From CALEMW01 sp035447065 (lineage in GTDB: Bacteria; Krumholzibacteriota; Krumholzibacteriia; LZORAL124-64-63), in the NCBI GenBank assembly GCA_035447065.1, contig DAOTGJ010000002.1, forward strand, positions 82,958-146,957: DNA of 64,000 nt. The letters are read 5' to 3'. A program made the translations under genes and the position numbers. How positions within the stretch are numbered: position 1 is the first letter of the stretch; each line of letters begins with the position of its first letter. This document shows, one piece after another, positions 8,108 through 16,978 of this stretch. Under the pieces are notes generated by a model. That model was given only the letters and a program-made list of their open reading frames with translations, ran no database searches and was not told where the DNA came from.

Positions 8108-10924
8108 ATGTCCTTTTCCGATTCGCAGACGCCCAACACGCTCAGCCTCTTCTACGCCGACCGCCTCTACCGCGACTGGCAGGACGACCCCGGCAGCGTG
8201 CCGCCCCCTTGGGCCGCCTACTTCGCCCGCCTGGACGGACCGCCCACCGACGCCATCGGCGCCCCGGGCGTGGGTCCCGCCGCCAGCCAGGCCGACCTGG
8301 CCAGCCAGAACCTGGTGGACCAGCTCATCCGCAACTACCGGGTGCGCGGCCACCGCACGGCGCGGCTGAATCCCCTGGCCGATCCCCCACCGGCGCCGCC
8401 CGAGCTCACCCTGGACTACTACGGCTTCAGCGAGGCGGACCTGGACCGCGTGTTCTCCGCGGGCACCCTGGCCCCCGGCGCCATGCTGCCCCTGCGCGAG
8501 ATCGTGCGGCGGCTGCAGTCCACGTACTCGCGCTTCATCGGCGTGCAGTACATGCACATCGATGACCTGGCCTGCCGCGAGTGGCTGCAGGAGCGCATGG
8601 AGGGGCCGGAGAACCGCATCGAGCTGCACCCGGACGTGCAGACGCGCATCCTGCAGCGGCTGGTGGACGCGGAGCTCTTCGAGGAGTTCATCCAGAACAA
8701 GTACCTGGGCGCCAAGCGGTTCAGCCTGGAGGGCGCGGAGACGCTCATCCCCCTGCTGGACATGGCCATCGAGCATGCGGGGCAGCAGGGCCTGGACAAC
8801 GTGGTCATCGGCATGGCCCACCGCGGGCGCCTGAACGTGCTGGCCAACATCCTGGGCAAGAGCCCCCAGCGCATCTTCCAGGAGTTCGAGGACGCCGACG
8901 CCGAGCGCTACCTGGGCCACGGCGACGTGAAGTACCACCAGGGCCACCACTCGGACTGGACCACGCGCCAGGGCCAGCTGGTGCACATGAGCCTGTGCTT
9001 CAACCCCAGCCATCTGGAGTTCGTGAGCCCGGTGGCCATGGGCCGCATCCGCGCGCGGCAGGAGCGCACCGGCGACGCCGGCCATGCCAAGAGCATGGCC
9101 GTCCTGATCCACGGCGACGCCGCGTTCATCGGCCAGGGCGTGATCCAGGAGACGCTGAACCTCTCGGAGCTGCGCGGCTACCGCACCGGCGGCAGCCTGC
9201 ACGTGGTGGTCAACAACCAGATCGGCTTCACCACCGACCCGGAGGACGCCCGCTCCACGCGCTACTGCACCGACGTGGCCAAGATGCTCCAGGTGCCCGT
9301 GTTCCACGTGAACGGCGAGGATCCCGAGGCCGTGGCCCAGGTGGTGACCCTGGCCATGGACTACCGGCGCGAGTTCCAGCGCGACGTGATCATCGACATG
9401 TACTGCTACCGCCGCCGCGGCCACAACGAGACCGACGAGCCCGCCTTCACCCAGCCCCTGCTCTACCAGCAGATCCGCAAGCGCGACTCCGTGCGCCTTG
9501 GGTACGTGGACCGGCTGACGCGCACCGGCAACATCACCAAGGAGCAGGCGGACCGCATGGCCGTGGACCGCCGCACGCGCCTGCAGGAGATCCTGGACGA
9601 CGTGCGCGAGAGCGACGAGTCGCGCAAGCCTCCCGCGGAGCGCCCCCGCGTGCTGGGCCCGGTCTGGAAGGAGTACTCCGGCGGCCCGGTGCCCCTGGGC
9701 CCGCCGGTGCACACGGGCGTGGAGGTGGACGTGCTGCGGTCCGTGCTGGAAGCGGCCACGTCCCATCCCGACGACTTCCACCCCCACCCCAAGATCCGGC
9801 GCCTGCTGGAGCAGCGGCGCGCCATGGCCGCGGGCGAGAAGCCCCTGGACTGGGCGGCGGCGGAGGCCCTGGCCCTGGGCACGCTGGCGGCCGAGGGGCA
9901 CCCCATCCGCTTCAGCGGCCAGGACTGCCAGCGCGGCACCTTCAGCCAGCGCCACGCGGCGCTGCACGACGTGGAGAACGGCCGCGTGCACGTGCCTCTG
10001 CAGCACGTGGCCCCGCAGCAGGGCGTGGTGGAGTTCGTGAACAGCCCCCTGTCGGAGATGGCGGCCCTGGGCTTCGAGTACGGCTACAGCCTCACCTACC
10101 CGGAGGCGCTGGTGGCCTGGGAGGCCCAGTTCGGCGACTTCTGCAACGTGGCGCAGCCCATCATCGACCAGTTCATCGCCAGCGGCGAGAGCAAGTGGGG
10201 GATGCTGTCGGGCCTGATCCTGCTGCTGCCCCACGGCCTGGAGGGCATGGGCCCCGAGCACTCCAGCGCCCGCCTGGAGCGGTTCCTGAACCTGGCGGCC
10301 GAGGACAACCTGCAGATCGCCAACCCCACCACGCCGGGCCAGTACTTCCACGTGCTGCGGCGGCAGGTGCTGCGCCACTGGCGCAAGCCCCTGGTGCTGA
10401 TGACCCCCAAGAGCCTGCTGCGGCACCCGGAGTGCGTGTCGTCCCTGGACGACCTGGCCGCGCCCACCTTCCAGACCGTGCTGGCCGACGACGGCGTGGG
10501 CGCCGACGTGTCGCGCATCGTGCTCTGCAGCGGCAAGGTGTACTACGATCTGCTGGAGGAGCGCCGCCGCCTGGAGCGCCACGACGTGGCCCTGGTGCGC
10601 CTGGAGCAGCTCTATCCCTTCCCCGAGCGCAGCCTGAAGCTCGTGCTCGCGGATCTGCCCGCCGACGTGCCGCTGATCTGGGCCCAGGAGGAGCCGGCCA
10701 ACATGGGCGTCTGGCCCTTCCTGCGCTACCGCGGCGGCGGCGAGCTGCTGGGACGCCCCCTGCTGGGCGCCTGCCGGCCCGAGGCCGCCAGCCCGGCCAC
10801 CGGCTCGGCCGCGGCCCACCACGTGGAGCTGCGCCACCTGCTGGACGCCGTGTACGGAGACCTGGACGAGACCCGCGGACTGATCACGGGCACCTGGATT
10901 GCCCTCGCGAAGGAGATGGAATGA
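8108..10924 (+). CDS. sucA: 2-oxoglutarate dehydrogenase E1 component
   Basis: This 938-residue thiamine-diphosphate enzyme decarboxylates 2-oxoglutarate and passes the succinyl group to lipoyl-E2 in the TCA cycle. The N-terminal E2-contact segment 'FYADRLYRDWQDDPGSVPP' is present. Other signatures are 'GMAHRGRLNVLANILGK', 'SHLEFVSPVAMGR', the ThDP/Mg motif 'IHGDAAFIGQG...NNQIGFTT' and 'CYRRRGHNETDEPAFTQP'. The C-terminal transketolase domain has 'EFVNSPLSEMAALGFEYGYS' and 'LSGLILLLPHGLEGMGPEHS'. The ATG at 8108 gives the normal family N-terminus, though its ribosome site is weak. Its stop overlaps the sucB start in ATGA. The presence of sucA-sucB-lpd implies an oxidative TCA branch. Confidence 0.97.
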   Translation: MSFSDSQTPNTLSLFYADRLYRDWQDDPGSVPPPWAAYFARLDGPPTDAIGAPGVGPAASQADLASQNLVDQLIRNYRVRGHRTARLNPLADPPPAPPELTLDYYGFSEADLDRVFSAGTLAPGAMLPLREIVRRLQSTYSRFIGVQYMHIDDLACREWLQERMEGPENRIELHPDVQTRILQRLVDAELFEEFIQNKYLGAKRFSLEGAETLIPLLDMAIEHAGQQGLDNVVIGMAHRGRLNVLANILGKSPQRIFQEFEDADAERYLGHGDVKYHQGHHSDWTTRQGQLVHMSLCFNPSHLEFVSPVAMGRIRARQERTGDAGHAKSMAVLIHGDAAFIGQGVIQETLNLSELRGYRTGGSLHVVVNNQIGFTTDPEDARSTRYCTDVAKMLQVPVFHVNGEDPEAVAQVVTLAMDYRREFQRDVIIDMYCYRRRGHNETDEPAFTQPLLYQQIRKRDSVRLGYVDRLTRTGNITKEQADRMAVDRRTRLQEILDDVRESDESRKPPAERPRVLGPVWKEYSGGPVPLGPPVHTGVEVDVLRSVLEAATSHPDDFHPHPKIRRLLEQRRAMAAGEKPLDWAAAEALALGTLAAEGHPIRFSGQDCQRGTFSQRHAALHDVENGRVHVPLQHVAPQQGVVEFVNSPLSEMAALGFEYGYSLTYPEALVAWEAQFGDFCNVAQPIIDQFIASGESKWGMLSGLILLLPHGLEGMGPEHSSARLERFLNLAAEDNLQIANPTTPGQYFHVLRRQVLRHWRKPLVLMTPKSLLRHPECVSSLDDLAAPTFQTVLADDGVGADVSRIVLCSGKVYYDLLEERRRLERHDVALVRLEQLYPFPERSLKLVLADLPADVPLIWAQEEPANMGVWPFLRYRGGGELLGRPLLGACRPEAASPATGSAAAHHVELRHLLDAVYGDLDETRGLITGTWIALAKEME

Positions 10925-12141
10925 AGCCGGTGGACGTGAAGGTGCCCGACCTGGGCGAATCCATCACCACGGTCATGGTCTCGGCCTGGCTGAAGAAGCC
11001 CGGCGACGCCGTGGCGCTGGACGAACCCGTGGTGGAGCTGGAGTCCGACAAGGCCACGGTGGAGGTGCCCGCCCCCGCGGCCGGCGTGCTGCAGGAGATC
11101 GCGGTGCAGGAAGGCGAAGAGGCGTCCACGGGCGACCTGCTGGGCCGCATCGACGCCGACGGCGAGGCCGCCGCGGCGACGGACGCCGCGCCCACGGCCG
11201 CAACCGATGCCCCGGCCGCCGCGGGCCACGTGATGCCCGCCGCCCGCCGCGTCCTGGACGAGGCCGGCCTGTCCGCCGGCGACGTGAAGGGCAGCGGCCC
11301 CGGCGGCCGCGTGCTCAAGGAGGACGCCGCCCAGGCCGCCGCGGGCAGGAGCAAGCCCGCCCCGGCCGCGTCCAAGCCCGCCCCCGCGGCGACGCCCAAG
11401 GCCTCGCCCGCGCCCCGGCCCGCCCCCGTCCCCGGCAGCCGCGAGGTGCGCGAGACGCCCATGAGCCCCATCCGCCGCACCATCGCGCGGCGCCTGGTGC
11501 AGTCGCAGCACGAGGCCGCCCTGCTGACCACCTTCAACGAGGTGGACATGACGCGGGTCAAGGCCATGCGCGCCCAGTTCCAGGACGCCTTCGTGAAGAA
11601 GCACGGGGTGAAGCTGGGCTTCATGAGCTTCTTCGTGCGCGCGGTGGTGGAGGCCCTGGAGGAGGTGCCGGCGCTCAACGCCCAGATCCGCGACGACAAG
11701 ACCATCGTGCAGCACGAGTACTGCGACATCGGCATCGCCGTGGGCGGCGGCAAGGGCCTGGTGGTGCCGGTGATCCGCAACGCGGAGGGGCTGGAGTTCG
11801 GCGCCATGGAGCAGACCATCGCCGACTTCGCCGAACGGGCCGCGGCCAACCGCATCGAGCTGGAGGAGCTGGAGGGCGGCACCTTCACCATCAGCAACGG
11901 CGGCGTGTACGGCAGCCTGCTGAGCACGCCCATCGTCAACCCGCCCCAGAGCGGCGTGCTGGGGCTGCACGGCATCCAGGATCGGCCCGTGGCGCTGGAC
12001 GGCCAGGTGGTCATCCGGCCCATGATGTACATCGCGCTGACCTACGACCACCGCCTGGTGGACGGGCGCGAGGCCGTGACCTTCCTCAAGCACATCAAGA
12101 ACGTGGTGGAGGCGCCGGAGCGCCTGCTGCTCAAGATCTGA
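10921..12141 (+). CDS. sucB: Dihydrolipoyllysine succinyltransferase (E2 of 2-oxoglutarate dehydrogenase)
   Basis: This 406-residue protein is the core of the 2-oxoglutarate dehydrogenase complex. It has one N-terminal lipoyl domain with the lipoylated lysine K44 in 'ELESDKATVEVP', then an Ala/Thr-rich linker, a peripheral-subunit-binding domain around 102-135 ('PAARRVLDEAGLSAGDVKG'), a second Ala/Pro/Lys linker, and the catalytic domain ending in 'YDHRLVDGREAV' with the active-site His and Asp. 'GKGLVVPVIRNAEGLEF' is also characteristic. One lipoyl domain and the E1 partner sucA favour the succinyl over the acetyl enzyme. The start overlaps the sucA stop by four bases, so translation is coupled. 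Confidence 0.95.
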   Translation: MKPVDVKVPDLGESITTVMVSAWLKKPGDAVALDEPVVELESDKATVEVPAPAAGVLQEIAVQEGEEASTGDLLGRIDADGEAAAATDAAPTAATDAPAAAGHVMPAARRVLDEAGLSAGDVKGSGPGGRVLKEDAAQAAAGRSKPAPAASKPAPAATPKASPAPRPAPVPGSREVRETPMSPIRRTIARRLVQSQHEAALLTTFNEVDMTRVKAMRAQFQDAFVKKHGVKLGFMSFFVRAVVEALEEVPALNAQIRDDKTIVQHEYCDIGIAVGGGKGLVVPVIRNAEGLEFGAMEQTIADFAERAAANRIELEELEGGTFTISNGGVYGSLLSTPIVNPPQSGVLGLHGIQDRPVALDGQVVIRPMMYIALTYDHRLVDGREAVTFLKHIKNVVEAPERLLLKI

Positions 12142-12150
12142 GGCGATGCC

Positions 12151-13545
12151 ATGAGCGAGCGCACCCATGACCTGGTGATCATCGGCGCGGGCCCGGCCGG
12201 CTACGCGGCGGCCCTGCGCGCGGCGCAGCTGGGGCTGGACACGGCCTGCATCGAGCGCGAGGAGCGCCTGGGCGGCACCTGCCTGCGCGTGGGCTGCATC
12301 CCCAGCAAGGCCCTGCTGGAGAGCAGCGAGAAGTTCCACGAGGCCCAGGGCGCCCTGGCCGCCCACGGCGTGAAGGTGGCCAGGCCCAAGCTGGACCTGA
12401 AGGCCATGCACGGGCGCAAGGACGAGATCGTCACGGCCCTGACCGACGGCATCGCCGGCCTGTTCCAGAAGCTGAGGGTGACGCGCTACGCGGGGGACGG
12501 CCGGCTGGACGGTCCCGGCCGCGTGGTGGTGACCGGAGCGGACGGCGCCGAGACGGTGCTGAAGGCCGGCAAGGTGCTGATCGCCACCGGCAGCGAGCCG
12601 GCGGACCTGCCCGGGGTGACCCGCGACGGCGACCGCATCGGCGACTCCACCACGGCGCTGGCCTACCCGGCGGTGCCGGAGAGCCTGATCGTGATCGGCG
12701 CGGGCGCCATCGGCCTGGAGCTGGGTTCGGTGTGGAGCCGGCTGGGGGCCAAGATCACCGTGTTGGAGTACCTGGACCGCATCCTGCCCGGCACCGACGC
12801 CGAGATCGCCCGTACGGCCCTGCGCTTCTTCAAGGACCAGGGCCTGGAGTTCGTGCTGAAGGCCAAGGTGACCGGCGCGGAGGTGCAGGGCAAGCAGGTG
12901 CGCGTGGACGTGGAGGGCCGCGAGCCCCTGACCGCGGCGCGGGTGCTTGTGGCCGTCGGCCGCCGGCCGCACACGGCGGGGTTGGGGCTGGAGAGCGTGG
13001 GCGTGGCGACGGACCGCCGCGGCTTCATCCCCGTGAACGGGAGCTGCGAGACGTCGGCCGCGGGCGTGTTCGCGGTGGGCGACGTGATCGGCGGCGCCAT
13101 GCTGGCCCACAAGGCCACCGACGAGGCCGTGGCCTGCGTGGAGCGTCTGGCGGGCAAGGCCGCCGCCTTCGACCCCGCCCTGGTGCCGGCCATCTGCTAC
13201 ACGGACCCGGAGGTGGCCGGCGTGGGCCGCACCGAGGAGGACCTCAAGGCCGACGGCGTGCCGTACCGCAAGGGGGTGGCGCCCTTCCGCGCCAACGGCC
13301 GCGCCCTGGCCCTGGGCCACGCCGACGGTCGCGTGAAGGTGCTGGCCCACAAGGAGACGGACCGGCTGCTGGGCGTCCACATCGTTGGCCCGCGGGCCGG
13401 CGACCTCATCGCCGAGGCCGCCGCGGCCATGGCCTACGGCGCCAGCAGCGAGGACCTGGCGCGGGTCTGCCACGCCCATCCCACCCTGAGCGAGGTGCTG
13501 CGCGAGGCCGCTCAGGCCTGCTACGACACGCCGCTCCACGGCTGA
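12151..13545 (+). CDS. lpd: Dihydrolipoyl dehydrogenase (E3)
   Basis: This 464-residue FAD enzyme reoxidises the dihydrolipoyl group of E2 with NAD+. It shows the FAD motif 'VIIGAGPAGYAAALRAA', the redox pair Cys44/Cys49 in 'GGTCLRVGCIPSK', the NAD-binding 'VIGAGAIGLELGSVWSRLG', the second FAD motif 'GVFAVGDVIGGAMLAHKA', and the C-terminal catalytic 'HAHPTLSEVL'. It starts nine bases after sucB and ends the operon; a strong terminator follows at 13577. It is likely shared with any other 2-oxoacid dehydrogenase in the cell, though none is visible here. Confidence 0.96.
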   Translation: MSERTHDLVIIGAGPAGYAAALRAAQLGLDTACIEREERLGGTCLRVGCIPSKALLESSEKFHEAQGALAAHGVKVARPKLDLKAMHGRKDEIVTALTDGIAGLFQKLRVTRYAGDGRLDGPGRVVVTGADGAETVLKAGKVLIATGSEPADLPGVTRDGDRIGDSTTALAYPAVPESLIVIGAGAIGLELGSVWSRLGAKITVLEYLDRILPGTDAEIARTALRFFKDQGLEFVLKAKVTGAEVQGKQVRVDVEGREPLTAARVLVAVGRRPHTAGLGLESVGVATDRRGFIPVNGSCETSAAGVFAVGDVIGGAMLAHKATDEAVACVERLAGKAAAFDPALVPAICYTDPEVAGVGRTEEDLKADGVPYRKGVAPFRANGRALALGHADGRVKVLAHKETDRLLGVHIVGPRAGDLIAEAAAAMAYGASSEDLARVCHAHPTLSEVLREAAQACYDTPLHG

Positions 13546-13576
13546 GCCGCTTCACGTTTGTTGTCCGAACGAACAA

Positions 13577-13608
13577 GGGCCCGGAGCCGAAGCTCCGGGC
13601 CCTCTCTC
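13577..13608 (+). terminator. Rho-independent terminator of the sucA-sucB-lpd operon
   Basis: A perfect 11-bp stem GGGCCCGGAGC / GCTCCGGGCCC with a stable CGAA tetraloop (13588-13591) begins 31 bases after the lpd stop, followed by TCTCTCC. Confidence 0.85.
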
Positions 13609-13609
13609 C

Positions 13610-13831
13610 GGGTGCTCTCTCGACCCGCCCGGTTTCGAGAGCCTTCCCGGATTCCCTCCTACCCCGCCGGGATCTGCATGTGGCCGGAGCGCGAGCCTCC
13701 CTGCTCTCCCGTCCGCAAGGGGTCGGACGGGACGGCATGAGGGTGTCGGGCAGAAGCTGTGGGCGCCGACGCCCCGGCCGAAACAGCAGACACGGGGCCG
13801 CGCCTCGAGTCACATGCTCGAGCGGTTTTTT
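13610..13831 (+). ncRNA. Possible small structured RNA between two terminators (unidentified)
   Basis: About 220 bases lie between the lpd terminator and a second plus-strand terminator. A CTCTCGA/TCGAGAG stem-loop is at about 13615-13650 and CCCGTCC...GGACGGG at about 13708-13732. The region ends in CTCGAG-tcacatg-CTCGAG plus CGG and TTTTTT (13798-13831). Short reading frames here have no ribosome sites. I recognised no conserved motif of 6S, tmRNA, RNase P or SRP RNA, so the identity is open. Confidence 0.3.
13798..13831 (+). terminator. Rho-independent terminator on the plus strand
   Basis: CTCGAG (13804-13809) pairs with CTCGAG (13817-13822), extended by CCG/CGG across a small bulge, and is followed directly by TTTTTT (13826-13831). 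There is no protein gene between this and the lpd terminator. Confidence 0.6.
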
Positions 13832-13873
13832 CCTGCGATGTCGGGACGGCATCACCCCCGATGCCGGTAAGCA

Positions 13874-13897
13874 CTTGGGATGATGGCAGATCCCAAG
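13874..13897 (-). terminator. Hairpin downstream of pgeF, possible terminator
   Basis: CTTGGGAT and ATCCCAAG form a perfect 8-bp stem with an 8-base loop, 45 bases beyond the stop of the minus-strand gene ending at 13942. The T-run on the minus strand is poor, so it may act mainly as a 3'-end stabiliser. Confidence 0.35.
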
Positions 13898-13941
13898 GGG
13901 GTGGGTCAAATTCTTTTCTTTTGGTATAGAATTAGGGCCGA

Positions 13942-14703
13942 TCAGGTCTCGGGAACGACGCCCACCAGCACGCCCATGCGCCCGGCGTCGTCCCCCTGGC
14001 GCCGATAGCTGGGAAAGCCGCGCCCGCACAGGGTGCAGCGGCCGTCCACCGCCACCCGCTCCGGCGCCACGCCGGCGCGGGCCAGGGCGTCCACGTTGGC
14101 GGCCCAGAGGTCCAGGCGCGGGCGTCGGCCTGTCTCGCGGAAGAAGGCGCCGGCGTGCGGCCCCAGGCCGGCCAGGAAGGCGGCGCGCACCTCCTCGCCC
14201 ACCTCGTAGCAGCAGGGTCCGGCCGATGGCGCGACGGCGGCCGCGGCCGTGGCGGGCTCCAGGCCCGCTCCCGTCAGCGCCTCCATCAGCCCGGTCACGA
14301 TGCCCGCCAGGGTGGAGCGCCAGGAGGCGTGGGCCATGCCCCAGAGAGGGCCGCCGTCGGCGCGCGTTCCGGCAACCACCACGATGGGGCAGTCGGCGCC
14401 CCGGCCCACCACGCCCAGGCCGGGGCGGTCGGTCCAGAGGGCGTCGGCCTCGCCGCCGCAGCCGGGAGCGTCGGCGCGCAGCACGGTGCCGCCGTGGACC
14501 TGGCGCACCCAGGCGGCGTGGGGCAGGCCGGCGTGGGCGGCCAAGGCGGCCACGGCGTCGGCGTGGTCCGGCGCCCCGGGATCGCCGCGCAGGTCGGGGC
14601 CGGCCTCGGTGGTCAGGGCGTGGCGCAGGCCGGGCACGGCGCGGGCGGCGCGCTCCAGCCAGGGCGCGCCGTCCGCGGTGCGGATGTGGTGGAAGGGAGT
14701 CAC
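13942..14703 (-). CDS. pgeF: PgeF/YfiH-type peptidoglycan editing factor (multicopper-oxidase-like purine nucleosidase family)
   Basis: This 253-residue protein belongs to the YfiH/YlmD/PgeF family, whose members remove wrong amino acids from peptidoglycan precursors and have purine nucleoside phosphorylase-type activity. Metal-ligand motifs are visible: 'WVRQVHGGTV', 'GRGADCPIVVV', 'GMAHASWRSTLAGI' and the terminal 'CGRGFPSYRRQGDDAGRM'. The usual 'HAGWRG' is replaced by 'HASWRS', a small departure in the active-site loop. It starts at GTG 14703, overlapping the upstream lipoprotein stop in GTGA without its own ribosome site, so translation is probably coupled. 'SAGPCCYEVGEEV' carries the conserved cysteine. 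Confidence 0.85.
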   Translation of the reverse strand: MTPFHHIRTADGAPWLERAARAVPGLRHALTTEAGPDLRGDPGAPDHADAVAALAAHAGLPHAAWVRQVHGGTVLRADAPGCGGEADALWTDRPGLGVVGRGADCPIVVVAGTRADGGPLWGMAHASWRSTLAGIVTGLMEALTGAGLEPATAAAAVAPSAGPCCYEVGEEVRAAFLAGLGPHAGAFFRETGRRPRLDLWAANVDALARAGVAPERVAVDGRCTLCGRGFPSYRRQGDDAGRMGVLVGVVPET

Positions 14704-16829
14704 CGCGGGGCGACGTCGGCGAGCCAGGCGGTCACCGGCGCCCCGGGATCCAGAGTACCGCCGAGCACGCGGCCGCCGTGGGAGCGCACCACGTCGGCCA
14801 CGTCGTTCAGATGCGCCTCCCCCGCCCGCGACGCCACCAGCAGCATGGGCGGCAGCGCGTCGGCCGCTTCCAGGAGCTCCGCGAGTCCAGCCGCTCCGGC
14901 CTCGCCGAGATCGTCGGTCTCCAGCAGCAGCTCCGAGACCAGATCCGGTCGAAGCGCCGCAACGGCCAAGGCCGCGTCGGCGCCCCCCCCCAGGCCCGCC
15001 AGGGTGATGCGCCCGGCGCCGAAGAGCTCCCGGGCCCACGCCAGGGCCGCCACCGTGTGGCGGGTGGCGCGGTCCAGGTCCAGCCCCGTGGCGCCGTGGG
15101 ACTGCGGAACCAGCACGATGAGGTCCTCGCGGCGCTCCCCCACCGCCTTGGCCAGGGCCTGCTCCTCGCCCGGCGCCGGCGGCACGATGATCAGCAGGTG
15201 GGGCTCGACGGCCTCCCGCCAGCCCGACGGCAGGTGCAGCGCGCAGCTGCGCTGGATCATGGTGTCCACGTTGAAGCCGCCCAGGAACGGTCCGGAGTCC
15301 GGCAGCACGGGACGGCCCGCTTCCAGATCCTCCACCAGGCCCCGGATGCGCCGGAACTCGGCGTCCAGGGGCTCCACGGGCGCCAGGGGATGCCGCCGGT
15401 CCAGGTCATGGGCGAACACGAAGAGCTGGTACCGCACCAGCTGGGCCCGCGGCGAGTCCAGCTCGTAGAGGCGGCGGTTGAGGTCGTCCACGTCGGCTTC
15501 GCGCAGGCTGTAGAAGGGCTCGTCCAGGATCAGCTCCACCCCGTCGGGCAGGGTGCAGCGGGCCCGCAGGCGGTAGAGGCCCGTGGGCAGGGCTTCCACG
15601 TCCAGGGTGGTGTCGAAGAAGTTGGGGCCTTCCGTGCAGGGCCACAGGCGGGGCTGGGCGGGCTGGGCCGCGTGGTTTCCGGCCAGGACCTCCAGGGTCC
15701 AATGGCCCTCGCCCCCCGACGCGCACCACGCGCCGGCCTCCAGCGCCACCACGGGCCCCTCAACCAGGCGGTTGGAGAGGCGTCCGGAGGCGCTGGGGCG
15801 GGAGCGGTCACTGTCCAGGAACTGCACGGGCACGTAGCGGCGCCAGGGATCGCCTTCCCAGGGCAGGCGGGCCTCCGGCATCAGGGCCACGGTGGGGCGC
15901 GAGCTCCCCGTTCCGGCCCCCACGTAGACCACGTTCAGGCCCATCTCCAGATCCAGGGGCGGGCCGTAGGGACGGAAGATCGACCAGGGGAGCGTGACTT
16001 GCCAGCGCACGTCGGCGCCGCGGCGCGTCAGTTCGACCGGCACGTCGGCCAGCGGCGTTTCGCACGGCTCGCCGTCCACGGAGACCAGCCAGGCGCGGGG
16101 CTCGCCCTGGTCCAGGCCCACGGCCACGGCGTGGAAGGAGCGGGATTCGTAGTCGTCGTGGCCGATGGGGCGGACCAGCTCCACCACCAGGCCCGCGCCG
16201 CCCTGCCAGGGACGGGCGTCCGCCGTGAAGCCCGGATCACGGGCGTCCACGGCCAGGGTCAGGGCGTCGCGGTCGTAGCCCACGGTCAGCGCGGCCCGCA
16301 GCCCCGCCACGGGGTCGGCCGCATGCAGGGGCACGCCGGACTGTTCGTAGCCGGCCTCAAGGAACAGGGCGCGGGATTCGAGGGTGTCGTGCAGGGCGGA
16401 TTCGTACCGCTCCACCAGGTCGAGATAGCGGGGATCGTCGCGCAGCGCGGAGAGGCTGCGGTCCTTCTCCATGAGGCGGAAGTTGGTGTAGCCGGCGCCC
16501 AGGGCCGACTCCAGGTTGGCCAGGGCCGTCTCCCGGTCCGCCGCCATGAGGTCCAGGCAGGCCAGGTTGTAGAGCATGGTGCCGTCGCCCGGGTGGACGG
16601 CCGTGTACTCCCGCACCGAGGCGCGGGCCTCCGCCACGCGGCCCGACCGCACGAGCTGGATCATGTGCAGGGTGACGGCGTCGCGCCCGGCGGCGACCGC
16701 GGGCGCATCCGGCGCGGCGGCCGGCGTGACGCCGCGGCCCGCGCAGCCCGCCAGGACGACGGCCATCAGGACGGCCGCAACCGCGGGTCGGATCTCCCGG
16801 CTCGCGGTCCTCATCCGATCCATTGGCAT
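14700..16829 (-). CDS. Large lipoprotein with TPR, CBM9-like and alpha/beta-hydrolase-like regions
   Basis: The product of 709 residues has a lipoprotein signal with lipobox 'LAGC'. Residues about 45-165 look like TPR repeats ('HPGDGTMLYNLACLDLM', 'ALANLESALGAGY'). A middle beta-rich part ('RAALTVGYDRDALTLAVDARD', 'WQVTLPWSIFRPYG') resembles CBM9/DOMON-type sugar-binding modules. The last third ('HLLIIVPPAPGEEQALAK', 'ITLAGLGGGADAALAVAAL') looks like an alpha/beta-hydrolase fold in which the serine of the nucleophile elbow is replaced by glycine, so it may be non-catalytic. GGGGGAG before ATG 16829 supports the start. It is coupled to pgeF by a GTGA overlap. Function unknown; likely an envelope scaffold. 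Confidence 0.6.
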   Translation of the reverse strand: MPMDRMRTASREIRPAVAAVLMAVVLAGCAGRGVTPAAAPDAPAVAAGRDAVTLHMIQLVRSGRVAEARASVREYTAVHPGDGTMLYNLACLDLMAADRETALANLESALGAGYTNFRLMEKDRSLSALRDDPRYLDLVERYESALHDTLESRALFLEAGYEQSGVPLHAADPVAGLRAALTVGYDRDALTLAVDARDPGFTADARPWQGGAGLVVELVRPIGHDDYESRSFHAVAVGLDQGEPRAWLVSVDGEPCETPLADVPVELTRRGADVRWQVTLPWSIFRPYGPPLDLEMGLNVVYVGAGTGSSRPTVALMPEARLPWEGDPWRRYVPVQFLDSDRSRPSASGRLSNRLVEGPVVALEAGAWCASGGEGHWTLEVLAGNHAAQPAQPRLWPCTEGPNFFDTTLDVEALPTGLYRLRARCTLPDGVELILDEPFYSLREADVDDLNRRLYELDSPRAQLVRYQLFVFAHDLDRRHPLAPVEPLDAEFRRIRGLVEDLEAGRPVLPDSGPFLGGFNVDTMIQRSCALHLPSGWREAVEPHLLIIVPPAPGEEQALAKAVGERREDLIVLVPQSHGATGLDLDRATRHTVAALAWARELFGAGRITLAGLGGGADAALAVAALRPDLVSELLLETDDLGEAGAAGLAELLEAADALPPMLLVASRAGEAHLNDVADVVRSHGGRVLGGTLDPGAPVTAWLADVAPR

Positions 16830-16931
16830 GTTCTCCCCCCTTGGGGCGCCCGCGCTCCTTCGGCGGCGCCCGGGAGAGACTGCCACGAACCCGGGGAATC
16901 CCGCAACCACCGGATGCGGGGGGACGCAGAA

Positions 16932-16957
16932 GAGGGGAGGCCTTGCGGCCTCCCCTC
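16932..16957 (-). terminator. Terminator hairpin after the DUF4402 gene
   Basis: GAGGGGAGGCC-TTGC-GGCCTCCCCTC is a perfect 11-bp stem 21 bases past the stop of the gene at 16979-17482, followed on the minus strand by TTCTGC. Confidence 0.7.
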
Positions 16958-16978
16958 CGACGCTCTCGATCGCTGCCG

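Noticed and set aside
6989..10837. Long minus-strand frame opposite sucA
   Set aside because: Its product is rich in His, Arg, Val and Ala with no recognisable domain and lies opposite a certain gene.
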